Shown here piece after piece: positions 1 through 11,889 of a stretch of 15,929 nt of DNA. How positions within the stretch are numbered: position 1 is the stretch's first letter; the number at the start of each line of letters is the position of its first letter. The notes below the pieces were generated by a model that was not told the origin of the DNA, ran no database searches, and saw nothing but the letters and a program-made list of their open reading frames with translations. The stretch is from Oehlia diaphana (lineage: Eukaryota; Glomeromycota; Glomeromycetes; Glomerales; Glomeraceae), in contig QZLH01000736.1 of the NCBI GenBank assembly GCA_003833135.1, positions 47,918 to 63,846 on the forward strand. Reading direction: 5' to 3'. The position numbers and the translations under genes were made by a program.

Positions 1-504
1 TCTGTTCTATCAGACTCCTTTTGGTTTCTTGTATCACGACCAGACTTTAAAATTGGTGTTCTTGCAACTTTTTCAAACTCTTCATCTGTCATATCCGGTC
101 TTTCTTGATTTCTTGTATCATGATCAGACTTTGGAACGGGTGCTCTTATAAACTCATCAAATTCTTCTTCTGTTCTATCAGACTCCTTTTGGCTTCTTGT
201 ATCACGACCAGACTTCAAAATTGGTGTTCTTGCAACATTTTCAAACTCTTCATCTGTCATATCCGGTCTTTCTTGATTTCTTGTATCACGATCAGACTTT
301 GGAACGGGTGCTCTTATAAACTCATCAAATTCTTCTTCTGCTCTATCCGACTCCTTTTGGCTTCTTGTATCACGACCAGACTTTAAAATTGGTGTTCTTG
401 CAACTTTTTCAAACTCTTCATCTGTCATATCCGGTCTTTTTTGATTTCTTGTATCATGATCAGACTTTGGAACAGGAGCTCTTATAAACTCATCAAATTC
501 TTCT
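1..504 (-). repeat. In-frame 168-bp tandem repeat, three near-identical copies
   Basis: Copies lie at 1-168, 169-336 and 337-504. By eye, copy 2 differs from copy 1 at 4 of 168 positions and copy 3 differs at 6. Each copy encodes 56 residues made of two related 28-residue halves. Because 168 is a multiple of three, gain or loss of a copy keeps the reading frame. From 505 to about 860 the same motif continues in strongly diverged, irregular form. The array reaches the window edge, so the copy number is unknown. Confidence 0.95.
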
Positions 505-1628
505 TCTGTTCTATCCAATTTCTTTTGGCTTCTTTCTTTATGGCTATACGCTGAAGTTGGAGTTGCTATATCAAACTCCTCATCTGTAATATCCGACTCC
601 TTTTCGCTTCTTGTATAATGGTCAGACGGCGGCGTTCTTACAACCTTTTCATACTCCTCATCTATCAAATCTGATTCCCTTTGACTCCTTGTATTATGGC
701 CAGACTTTGAATTTAACGGTGTTCTTGCAAATTCGTCAAATTCATCATCCCTAATATTTTTTCTTGCAGATAGTGAAGTGCTTACAAATTTCTCATTCTG
801 GTCAGACCTTGAAATTGGTGGTGTTCTTGTAAACTTATCAAATTCTTCTCTCATATCAGATTTCTCTTGACTTCTTGTATCTTGACTAGATAGCACATGA
901 TCAAACTTTGAATCGGAATTGTCATCCCCTTTGGATTTTAAACCTCTTTTTTTTCTTACATTCATTTCATCCTCATCGTCTTCTTCAGATCTATGGAGTT
1001 GAATTGAATTATCATCAAACAATTCGCTCAAATCTCTTCGGTTTTCAACATTTTCCGATTGTCTCCTATTCGTTGAATTGTTAGGCTCGTCATTTTCTTC
1101 AATTCCAATCGAAGTTGATCCGTCAAAATTGGGATTATTTTTCTGATTGGCAATTCCAACCTCTTGATTGGAATTTTTTTCATCATTAAAGACTTTTTGG
1201 TCATTTGGAGCATTCTCATATGCCACATTGACGAAATCGTTTTCAGATTGACTTGATAGTTCATCTTGATCAGCAGGTGGTACATTGGAGTTAACATTAA
1301 TATCACCAGACTTTTCTTTTTTAAGTGTCTCGGGATTATCATCTTTATTTTCCACAGTTAAATTACTATTTGGTTGTTCGTTTATATCGGTGTAATTCTG
1401 TTCCCCATCACCAGAAATTACAACTGGTACAAAATTTAAAGCTTTATTTTGTACACTATTGCGAATTTGGTCATCCTTCATGTCAATTATTTCATCGTTG
1501 CCAATAGAATCCTTATCAGTCACTATATCTCCTACTTTAGTAACCATTACAATCTTTTCTTCTGTGGATGATGGCTCTTCCCTGCTATCGGATTTATCCC
1601 CATTTTTTGTATTCATTTCTTTCTCCAT
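1..1628 (-). CDS. Acidic disordered protein with tandem 28-residue modules (partial, C-terminus beyond the window)
   Basis: The minus-strand frame is open from an ATG at 1628-1626 to the left edge, giving 542 codons without a stop. The translation begins MEKEMNTKNGDKSD. Residues 1 to about 250 are Asp/Glu/Asn/Ser-rich with no recognisable fold; a basic patch, RKKRGLKSKG, lies near residue 220. From about residue 255 a motif of the form EEFxxxxRTPxxxS recurs. It is degenerate at first, then from about residue 375 it becomes regular alternating 28-residue modules, one containing EEEFDEFIRAPVPKSD and the other DEEFEKVARTPILKSGRD. I recognise no family. The composition suggests an intrinsically disordered, highly charged protein; R-T-P sites could be phosphorylated, which is inference. 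No intron is needed. It is transcribed away from the LYR gene across a 470-bp spacer. The frame is certain from its length and repeat structure; the function is unknown. Confidence 0.85.
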   Translation of the reverse strand, partial: MEKEMNTKNGDKSDSREEPSSTEEKIVMVTKVGDIVTDKDSIGNDEIIDMKDDQIRNSVQNKALNFVPVVISGDGEQNYTDINEQPNSNLTVENKDDNPETLKKEKSGDINVNSNVPPADQDELSSQSENDFVNVAYENAPNDQKVFNDEKNSNQEVGIANQKNNPNFDGSTSIGIEENDEPNNSTNRRQSENVENRRDLSELFDDNSIQLHRSEEDDEDEMNVRKKRGLKSKGDDNSDSKFDHVLSSQDTRSQEKSDMREEFDKFTRTPPISRSDQNEKFVSTSLSARKNIRDDEFDEFARTPLNSKSGHNTRSQRESDLIDEEYEKVVRTPPSDHYTRSEKESDITDEEFDIATPTSAYSHKERSQKKLDRTEEEFDEFIRAPVPKSDHDTRNQKRPDMTDEEFEKVARTPILKSGRDTRSQKESDRAEEEFDEFIRAPVPKSDRDTRNQERPDMTDEEFENVARTPILKSGRDTRSQKESDRTEEEFDEFIRAPVPKSDHDTRNQERPDMTDEEFEKVARTPILKSGRDTRNQKESDRT

Positions 1629-2098
1629 ATTGAACAAATTAATTCAGTAACGTAATAAAAAAAAAAATTTTTTTACACTGACTTAAAAAAATCATGTACA
1701 CTATTTTTTTTTTTTTTTTTTTTAAGAAAAAAAACAGACACTGAGAAAGAAAGTGTCAGTAAGTCCGGAAAAACTCATTTTAGCTACTTACTGCTACTTA
1801 CTATGCGGAACACAAAATACACAAAGGGATGGTAGCACAATAGGTTCTAAATTATTTTATCATGATTATCATAATTCATTTTTTGTTCGAGTTATTTCAA
1901 TAATTACAGTTACAGATTGCAGTAATAGGAATTTTTAACTGCCATAACAACCTATTGATTTATTTATTTACAAGAAGTCTTCTCAGTTCATTAAACCAAT
2001 TTAAAGAAATTATAATTTAACAAATTATTAATCTTAGAAATTAACTTTAATAAGAAAAGATAAATTGGTACTTTACTAGTGCTTTGATTATAGCTGAA
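1629..2098. promoter_or_regulatory. Divergent intergenic region between the repeat-protein gene and the LYR gene
   Basis: This 470-bp spacer separates two divergent starts. It contains an A run near 1658-1668 and an 18-nt T run near 1706-1723, the sort of poly(dA:dT) tract that commonly depletes nucleosomes at fungal promoters. A 61-codon open frame at 1753-1938 starts only at GTG and resembles nothing known, so it was not called as a gene. No TATA box or factor site could be assigned with confidence. Confidence 0.5.
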
Positions 2099-2377
2099 AT
2101 GAAGTCATCAATATCTCTTTATCGTCATACACTTCGATATCTCAGATCTTCATCGTTTCCTTTTAAGTATCTATATCCAAAAATTCACTACAATGTGCGT
2201 GAAATGTTTGAAATACATCGTGAGAGAGATGAAGAAAAAACAAAGTTGCTATTAAAATGGGGGTGGCAGGACTTAGCATTTTTAAAGTCTTGGAAAATCG
2301 TGAAAAAAGAAATTAGAGACGACATTTTTAGAGGTTTCAGTACAAGTAAAGAAGGTGAAATTCATGACATTAAATAA
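2099..2377 (+). CDS. Small LYR-motif (Complex1_LYR-like) protein
   Basis: The product has 92 residues. An LYR motif lies at residues 7-9 within SISLYRHTLRYLRSS and is followed by a Phe-Pro pair. A helical, charged middle (NVREMFEIHRERDEEK) then leads into an LLKWGWQDLAFLKSW segment. This order, Leu-Tyr-Arg near the N-terminus, a downstream Arg/Phe helix and a Leu-rich third helix, is the signature of the LYR superfamily. Known members are small mitochondrial proteins that bind acyl carrier protein and help assemble respiratory complexes or deliver Fe-S clusters. The ATG at 2099 was chosen because the frame upstream has only a TTG before a stop. I cannot assign a specific LYRM, SDHAF or FMC1-type subfamily. 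There is no intron. It converges with the XRN-like gene, with 158 bp between the stop codons; AATAAA overlaps its stop. Confidence 0.75.
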   Translation: MKSSISLYRHTLRYLRSSSFPFKYLYPKIHYNVREMFEIHRERDEEKTKLLLKWGWQDLAFLKSWKIVKKEIRDDIFRGFSTSKEGEIHDIK

Positions 2378-2535
2378 AATATTATTAGGAAATGTAAATT
2401 ATTATATGAATAAAAATAATAAATAATAATATAACTTAATTCTAAGACACAAATTATTATATATTTATATGATACAATTAATTATATAATATGTAAATTG
2501 AATAATTTAATAACTAAATTGTAAATATCATTTAT
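2378..2535. other. Convergent 3' intergenic spacer
   Basis: This 158-bp, extremely AT-rich stretch lies between the stop codons of the LYR gene (plus) and the XRN-like gene (minus). AATAAA-like polyadenylation signals overlap both stops. The two 3' UTRs probably overlap on opposite strands, given the short distance. Confidence 0.5.
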
Positions 2536-4842
2536 TTAATATTTTCGGGAATAATTTATATTATCATTATTTATAGTATTGAAAGAATTAAATTGTCCTT
2601 CTTGTCTGATATTTTGATTATTATATGTCGAAATCGTTTGATTTCGATTAGCAGAATATCTAACATTATTTTGAACTTTTGCTTGAGGTGTCATGCTTCT
2701 TCTGTATTGACCATTAGTATAACTGTCTGAAAATAATTGGTCTATCTTTGATTTGTTATTACGTAAATTTGTTGTTGTTCCATAATTTCGAGATTGAGAT
2801 GTCAAATTTGTCAAATTGACAGAAGTAGGTCTCAGCTGTACTGAAGTTTCCACATTCGATTGATTTGTTAAATACCCAGTACTTGCATTTGATTGGTATT
2901 CTGAGTATCCCTCATACATATCCCTATTGTCCTTTATCAAGTTTGAGTTTGGAATAATTTTATATTTTTGCTCATTCTTATTAGAACACGATGATGAAGA
3001 AGTTTGATAATTAAAAAGCGCCTCATTTTTATTGGATGAAGATAGCGTTGCAGTAATATTAAGAAGAAGCTGTAATTTCGACAGGTTGTCAGGGACACAT
3101 GGCAACTTGTACTCAGCATTAACTACTGAATTACGATAAATTTTGCTCCATTCGTTAATAGGCGAGTCAATTGATATCCGCATTTGTCCATCATAAAATA
3201 ATTGCCCATAGAATTTCGAGTCCGCAGGAAAAACGAATTTTCCACCTCTCGCCGTACAAAGAGAATAGATTATTGAATAAGATGATGAGTTTCGACCTGC
3301 ATAAATTTGTATGTTTCCATTGACATTATTTCTACGTTCGTCTTCGGGACTTAGTAAAGAATATCGTGGTGCCATTGTTTCTGATAAAACCTTCTCATCG
3401 ATAAACGGCAAGACAGCTTTAGAGTTTGAACAACTATATTCTCTTGGATAATATTTTACAATTGGTGACTTTGGGTCTGTAAGTAAATCACGGAAAGGCT
3501 CGGGCAAAAGATAATGACATACTGGAGGTATAATACTCATTAATTGCTCAAATGGTCGCATTGGAGTGTCCTTAATAAAAGTTTGATCGAAATTTTCTGC
3601 TTTTACATGATTCAATATATCATGAATAGATGGCGGTTTATGATGAGGATAATAGAATCTCCAACTTGGGCATTCACCAGAATAATATTGTAAAATCCAA
3701 CAAATTGTCTTAACATAATCATTAGCTCTGATCGCAGCTTCATTAATGTTTCCTATTGAAGTAAAATTCAAATTTGACATGCGACGACCAAATATCACAT
3801 CTTCTAAAAACTTGATAAACCTGAGAAATCGGTCCATGTTAATAAAACCCCCTTTGTTGATAATATAAGTGCGAGATTCATTGAAATAATTTCTGTATGC
3901 TTTGAATAACAGATCCACGCCTGTTTCACGTAGATAAGTTACTCTTGGTAAAAAATCATTCCCAAGTAAGTTTACGATACATACAAAATCTTCGATTATA
4001 TTCTCCTCGTTAATCACTTTATTTAATTGAGGTACTACCATATCATGTACAATATGTTTACGAAGTTTACTTATGTTAAGCACAACATCTTTGCCGTCAA
4101 CTCCGGGTCGTAAAATGCGCAGGTTAGGTTCATGTGTTAACAAAGCGTACATGATGAAGTCAGCATCTCCCCCACAAACCGTATGTTTGAATTTCGAATT
4201 ATAGCCTGGATGTTTACGTTGTGTATTTAAAAATCGAAATATTTTGTGTTCACCTTCACCTGCTACACTCGAATCGTTGAATATTATTTGAAGGTTTCTT
4301 GCTCTACCATTTAAACGTTGATAAATGTAATATCTAATTGCATCATTCGCCGCTTGCATAAAAGATGTTCCCGCTGATATAGAAACGGAATCAACTGGAA
4401 CAAAAAATCCTGAATCTTTTCCATCTTTTTCATTTTTTGAAGCATCATCTGAAGATTCACTTGATGAAATGTTGCCTGAAATAGAAGTATTGCTTGGACT
4501 AGAAGGTAGAATTGATTTATGATTATCTTGAGCCAAATATCTTCTTGACCTTTGTTCATTCATTTTCGCTCTAGGAGCAACACCATCCATGGCTATATAT
4601 ACTAATACTTGTGGTTCACAAATGTTGAACGCAGCGTCCATTTCTTTAAATACTTTTGATAATACTCTACGTGGGGTCCGATGTTTTTTTTTAGAGGTGG
4701 CTTTATTACGAGTTGCAACATGAAATAAAGCATTGATATCTAAATATAAAAAATCTGTTTTACTGCGAGGTGGTTTTTTGACTGTTTCTATAATATGAGG
4801 ATAACGCAAAGATAACCACTTAAAGAAACCCGGTACGCCCAT
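2536..4842 (-). CDS. XRN-family 5'-3' exoribonuclease, short divergent form
   Basis: A single 768-residue frame begins MGVPGFFKWLSLRYP, the invariant XRN start. All acidic metal ligands of the family are visible: D35 (YLDINALFH), D86 (AMDGVAPRAK), E196 and E198 (GEGEHK), D226 and D228 (GGDADFIM), and D296 (LLGNDFLP). The basic 5'-phosphate pocket is present as K93, Q97, R100 and R101. Conserved region 2 follows, with WILQYYSGECPSWRFYYPHH at 382-401 and MRPFEQL and LLTDPKSPI near 428-461. Residues 105-148 are a Ser/Asp-rich linker between the two halves of conserved region 1. From about 600 onward the protein is Asn/Ser/Gln-rich and probably disordered. It lacks the PAZ/Tudor, winged-helix and SH3-like domains of XRN1 (about 1,500 residues) and is shorter than typical Rat1/XRN2; no CCHC knuckle is seen. 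It should degrade 5'-monophosphate RNA. Whether it is nuclear (Rat1-like) or cytoplasmic is not shown. It is intronless, unlike its divergent neighbour. Confidence 0.95.
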   Translation of the reverse strand: MGVPGFFKWLSLRYPHIIETVKKPPRSKTDFLYLDINALFHVATRNKATSKKKHRTPRRVLSKVFKEMDAAFNICEPQVLVYIAMDGVAPRAKMNEQRSRRYLAQDNHKSILPSSPSNTSISGNISSSESSDDASKNEKDGKDSGFFVPVDSVSISAGTSFMQAANDAIRYYIYQRLNGRARNLQIIFNDSSVAGEGEHKIFRFLNTQRKHPGYNSKFKHTVCGGDADFIMYALLTHEPNLRILRPGVDGKDVVLNISKLRKHIVHDMVVPQLNKVINEENIIEDFVCIVNLLGNDFLPRVTYLRETGVDLLFKAYRNYFNESRTYIINKGGFINMDRFLRFIKFLEDVIFGRRMSNLNFTSIGNINEAAIRANDYVKTICWILQYYSGECPSWRFYYPHHKPPSIHDILNHVKAENFDQTFIKDTPMRPFEQLMSIIPPVCHYLLPEPFRDLLTDPKSPIVKYYPREYSCSNSKAVLPFIDEKVLSETMAPRYSLLSPEDERRNNVNGNIQIYAGRNSSSYSIIYSLCTARGGKFVFPADSKFYGQLFYDGQMRISIDSPINEWSKIYRNSVVNAEYKLPCVPDNLSKLQLLLNITATLSSSNKNEALFNYQTSSSSCSNKNEQKYKIIPNSNLIKDNRDMYEGYSEYQSNASTGYLTNQSNVETSVQLRPTSVNLTNLTSQSRNYGTTTNLRNNKSKIDQLFSDSYTNGQYRRSMTPQAKVQNNVRYSANRNQTISTYNNQNIRQEGQFNSFNTINNDNINYSRKY

Positions 4843-5003
4843 TATTTTAAATTAAAGAAATTAATAATTAAAACAACTAAACGAGTTATGGTCCGATTTT
4901 ACCGACTTTTTATTCACAAATATAGTAGCACAAACACCTTAATGCGTTAATTTTGGCAGATCACCGTTTTTTTTTGATCGAATGATTGAAATATCAAAAG
5001 ACG
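4843..5003. promoter_or_regulatory. Short bidirectional promoter, XRN-like gene / RIX7
   Basis: Only 161 bp separate the two divergent ATG codons, so both core promoters and both 5' UTRs must fit here. The spacer has a 10-nt T run near 4967-4976 next to the RIX7 side, and two copies of CCGA-type sequence near 4892-4905. I could not recognise specific factor sites. A short upstream ATG frame at 4982-5023 overlaps the RIX7 start. Confidence 0.6.

Positions 5004-5023
<20 letters not shown>
4982..5023 (+). other. Overlapping upstream ORF at the RIX7 start
   Basis: An ATG at 4982 opens a 13-codon frame ending in TAA at 5021-5023. It overlaps the RIX7 ATG at 5004 in a different frame. If transcripts begin upstream of 4982, scanning ribosomes would meet this ATG first and translation of RIX7 would fall. 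If transcription starts downstream, the frame has no effect. The sequence alone does not decide which. Confidence 0.4.
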
Positions 5024-8498
<3,475 letters not shown>

Positions 8499-8581
8499 AA
8501 TTTCTTTTGAAAAAAAAATTTATTGTTTGATATAATGTTATAACATACTTGTATTTGCATTTTTTCTAATCAAGAATATAT

Positions 8582-8788
8582 TTAATATTTAATAATCAAG
8601 TAAAAATTTATTTTCAATAAAACTGTTAAATGTTTATTTTTATTTTCATCAAAAATTCTGATTAGATATAAATATACTGTATATGCAGCCAAAATTATTA
8701 TAACTTTAACTATGTATGATAATGCCCTAATTAAAGAATCTTGAATCGAATAATTTAAAGTTTGTAATAAAGTTATATTATCACGCAT
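8582..8788 (-). CDS. Possible small single-span membrane protein (68 residues)
   Basis: An ATG at 8788 in a good context (A at -3) opens a 68-codon frame ending in TAA at 8582-8584. After a polar N-terminus (MRDNITLLQTLNYSIQ) there is one hydrophobic stretch of about 22 residues, roughly residues 23-44 (ALSYIVKVIIILAAYTVYLY), flanked by Arg/Lys. The tail is basic (ENKNKHL). Small tail-anchored or mitochondrial membrane proteins can look like this, but I recognise no family. AT-rich non-coding DNA can also give chance hydrophobic frames of this size. It converges with RIX7, with 83 bp between stops. Confidence 0.3.
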   Translation of the reverse strand: MRDNITLLQTLNYSIQDSLIRALSYIVKVIIILAAYTVYLYLIRIFDENKNKHLTVLLKINFYLIIKY

Positions 8789-10503
8789 TTTAAAAATATA
8801 TAATCATCATCCGAGGTTTCATGAATTGGTACAACAAAAAACTAATTATTTTGCAGTAATATGAATTATTATTTGCTGAAACTTTTGTACAAATAGTTTG
8901 ATTGAATAAGCAGATCGTACATAAATGCTCATTAAAAATTCCTTGTAATTACTGTCTCTACCTCAATTACTTGCTGAAAAATTAATCACCATAAAATATG
9001 TCGTAATAATTAGAAGGGTATATTATAATCATAGTATTCCATCCAAATTTTCTTCTCTTATTTTGTTTGGATCCTAACCTTTCATTTATTTGGATTTAAA
9101 TATATTCATTAGTAACTAAGTATGCCTTATAGTCAGTCATTGCATGCACACTTATCAGACGATTTTTATTCTAAAACACACGACATTTGAGTTTGAAAAG
9201 AGAGGATTTAAATTTGAATACACACAAATAAAAATTTTATAAAATTATCATCCTCCGCTGATAAATTAGTAATTAAAATACGTGAATTAATATTAAAGAA
9301 CATTAATATATAAAGGCTCTCAATAAATTCTTTTATTCCGATAATCAGTTAAATGTTTATTATTTGTTTATCCATAACTGAATCTTCCGAGAGAAAAGCC
9401 TTTTGATAACATGACATCATTGTTTTAAAGAATTTTAATGTCATATCACTATATATTTCCTAATATAACTTAGTTCCCAGTTGATTTATTGGCCGAATTT
9501 GAAATAATTTTAACAAAAATTTTAATTATGTAACATAAAATCCGATTTTAATAATACTATATCTGATACACACAAAATTAATTATCCGAAAATTAAAAAT
9601 AAATTAACTATTCAAAAGATTCACTTTTTTCCTGGTTTCGTAGAAAAGAATTAGCGATCAATGCTATTTAAGATTATTTTGATTATAAAAAAAAAAAAAT
9701 GCTACGTTTTACTTACAATAGAAATTAGAAATCAAATGTGATTCATGAAATTGTTCTCATTTATTTATTGTTCCACAATAAATTTTAGATGAAATAATTG
9801 ATTGTTAAATATTGGTAAATATCATTATGTGGAAATATTTCCCAATTTCCGTATTAATATAAAAGGAATCAAAGACACGACGCTGTGAAAATGATTGTAT
9901 ATCAAATTAAAATGCTGATCTAAAAATAGAATAGAATGTTTCATACATATCAGGTCTGTGCTAACGACCTTCAATACTGACTTATTTGTTGTTTAACATT
10001 ACACATTACGAGGAAAGGTTCAAGTCCAATACTTTCAGATGATTTACATATAATTAATTTTAGATTTGTAATATTTGTAATATACAAATATATGAGAGTG
10101 ACGAATAAAATTTTTTCGTTTAGAAAAATGTGTGATTTGTTATGACACAATATTTTTCTAGTGAACGTAAATTTTCTCTCAATCTGAATTTTTTTTAACC
10201 TTGTATCTAGTCATATACGTATAAACCTTTACGTAGATCATTTTCAAATATTGACCAATTCTGGTTAATTAAAATGCAATAAACATGTTGTGATAAATTA
10301 ACTTATACTATTTTAAAAAGTTTCTTTTTCTATTTCGGTATATAAAGAATCATAATTAATTATTTGAAACGTAATACAAACATTACACAAAGTAATTTGT
10401 TTTATTACCCTTAAAGGTAAAAAGTAATTAAAACCACGGAAAAAAAAAGGAAAATAATTCACTCGAATTTTCTTTCTTTCATTCATTCGAAAGAAAAAAA
10501 AAA
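8789..10503. other. Gene-poor AT-rich intergenic region
   Basis: About 1.7 kb without a supportable coding frame on either strand. Open frames here are short, lack domain-like content and mostly lack ATG starts. I saw no transposon ends, long inverted repeats or tRNA cloverleaf. The last 100 bp, ending in an A run directly before the ATG at 10504, presumably holds the promoter and 5' UTR of the Sel1 gene; a TTCTTTCTTTCATTCATTCG pyrimidine tract lies just upstream of that A run. Confidence 0.5.
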
Positions 10504-11889
10504 ATGTCTTCAATAGATAAACCTACAGATAATTTTAATAAAAGTTTAAAATCTCTAATATTTTCTTCGAGAACATCAAAATTCTTTCAACATAGATTAA
10601 CATCATATAATAACAATAATTTTAAAAATGCTAAAATAAATTTACCTTTAAAAGAAAATGAGAATAATAATAATAATAATAATGATAAAAAGATATCAAT
10701 TATAAAAAAAGATGATGTAATTTATCCAATTATTAATGATAAAGAAAAAATCAAAGTTAATATAGATGATAAAAAACAAATTTTTAATAAAATTTCAACA
10801 AAAAATTTACAAGAAGAGATAAAAACAACAAAAAGTTTACCATCACAAGAAGAAGTAAATATTTTATTTTTACAAGAATTATTACAAGATTTTGAAAAAG
10901 TTTTAACAATTACAGAAGATTTTAAAGGATTTGATAAATATGCAACTGATTGGATGAAAAATTATATTCAAGAAAATATGAAAAAGACAAAAACAGAATA
11001 TATATTTGAAGTTTTATTAAATTTTTATCAAGAAAAACATCTTCAATATTTTTCATCAATTTTAGGATTTTTTTATCAATATGGAATTGGAAATAAAATT
11101 GATAAAAGGAAAGCTTTAGAATTATATAAATTAGCAACTTTACAAAATAATTCAGGAAAATATATTTATAATCATTTACAAAATATTAATAATTCTGTTG
11201 GAAAATATTTATTAGCATTATATTATTATAAAGATATTATTGTAGATAAACAATCATCATTAAAATGGAGTTATAAATCTGCAAAGAAAGATAATCCTGT
11301 ATCACAATATGAAGTAGGATATTGTTATGAGAATGGAATAGGAACCATACAAAGTGATAAGAAAGCTTTTGAATGGTATATGAAATCTGCTATTGGTGGG
11401 AATTCAAAAGGACAATGTTCATTGGCTTGGTGTTATCAACAAGGGATTGGAGTTGATAAAGATGATATAAAATCTTTTGAATGGTACTTAAAATCCGCAG
11501 AAGGGGGGAATATGAATGGTCAATGTAATGTAGCATATTATTATGAGAATGGGATTGGAACCGAAAAGGATGAACATAAAGCATTTGAATGGTATGAGAA
11601 AAGTGCTTTAAATGGAAGTACTTTTGGTCAAAATAGTTTAGGATATTTTTATGAATTTGGTATTGGAACTGTAAAAGATCCCGTTAAAGCTATTGATTGG
11701 TACACAAAGTCCGCTAAAAGAGGTAATAATATTGGACAATTTAATTTGGGAAGATGTTATCATGATGGTATTGGTATGGAAAAGGATATAAAGAAAGCTT
11801 ACGAGTGGTTATTAAAATCTGCGAAAGCTGGAAATCAACAGGGTCAACTTTATCTTGAAAGATTCTTTTATATTAAAATGAAACCATAA
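10504..11889 (+). CDS. Sel1-repeat (TPR-like) protein with Asn-rich N-terminus
   Basis: The protein has 461 residues in one exon. Residues 1 to about 112 are Asn/Lys-rich and probably disordered, with an N54-N60 run encoded by seven AAT codons. Residues 113-180 look helical. From about 183 onward Sel1-like repeats of about 36 residues follow, with the pattern GxxYxxGIGxxKDxxKAFEWYxKSAxxGN. Five are clear between 265 and 450; one degenerate repeat lies at 184-214 and a poorer one at about 232-262. Sel1 repeats form an alpha-helical solenoid that binds partner proteins; members act in signalling and ER-associated degradation as adaptors. No signal peptide, membrane segment, kinase or other catalytic domain is seen, so this is probably a cytosolic scaffold with an unknown partner. 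Large Sel1 families are known in arbuscular mycorrhizal fungi, and this looks like one member. Codon use is strongly A/T-ending. Confidence 0.92.
   Translation: MSSIDKPTDNFNKSLKSLIFSSRTSKFFQHRLTSYNNNNFKNAKINLPLKENENNNNNNNDKKISIIKKDDVIYPIINDKEKIKVNIDDKKQIFNKISTKNLQEEIKTTKSLPSQEEVNILFLQELLQDFEKVLTITEDFKGFDKYATDWMKNYIQENMKKTKTEYIFEVLLNFYQEKHLQYFSSILGFFYQYGIGNKIDKRKALELYKLATLQNNSGKYIYNHLQNINNSVGKYLLALYYYKDIIVDKQSSLKWSYKSAKKDNPVSQYEVGYCYENGIGTIQSDKKAFEWYMKSAIGGNSKGQCSLAWCYQQGIGVDKDDIKSFEWYLKSAEGGNMNGQCNVAYYYENGIGTEKDEHKAFEWYEKSALNGSTFGQNSLGYFYEFGIGTVKDPVKAIDWYTKSAKRGNNIGQFNLGRCYHDGIGMEKDIKKAYEWLLKSAKAGNQQGQLYLERFFYIKMKP
10663..10683 (+). repeat. (AAT)7 coding microsatellite
   Basis: Seven consecutive AAT codons encode Asn54 to Asn60 of the Sel1-repeat protein. 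It is a trinucleotide tract, so length changes would keep the frame and alter only the disordered leader. Confidence 0.9.

Noticed and set aside
105..386. 93-codon plus-strand frame over the left repeat
   Set aside because: It is the antisense shadow of the repeat-protein gene, starts at TTG and shows periodicity only because the underlying DNA is repeated.
1753..1938. 61-codon frame in the divergent promoter region
   Set aside because: It starts at GTG with no ATG, has no recognisable content and no splice connection to either neighbour.
10018..10028. GGTTCAAGTCC, resembling a tRNA B box
   Set aside because: No matching A box, acceptor stem or cloverleaf can be folded around it on this strand.
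10313..10513. 66-codon minus-strand frame before the Sel1 gene
   Set aside because: It is built from poly-T and poly-A tracts in the Sel1 5' flank, overlaps its start codon, and has no domain-like content.
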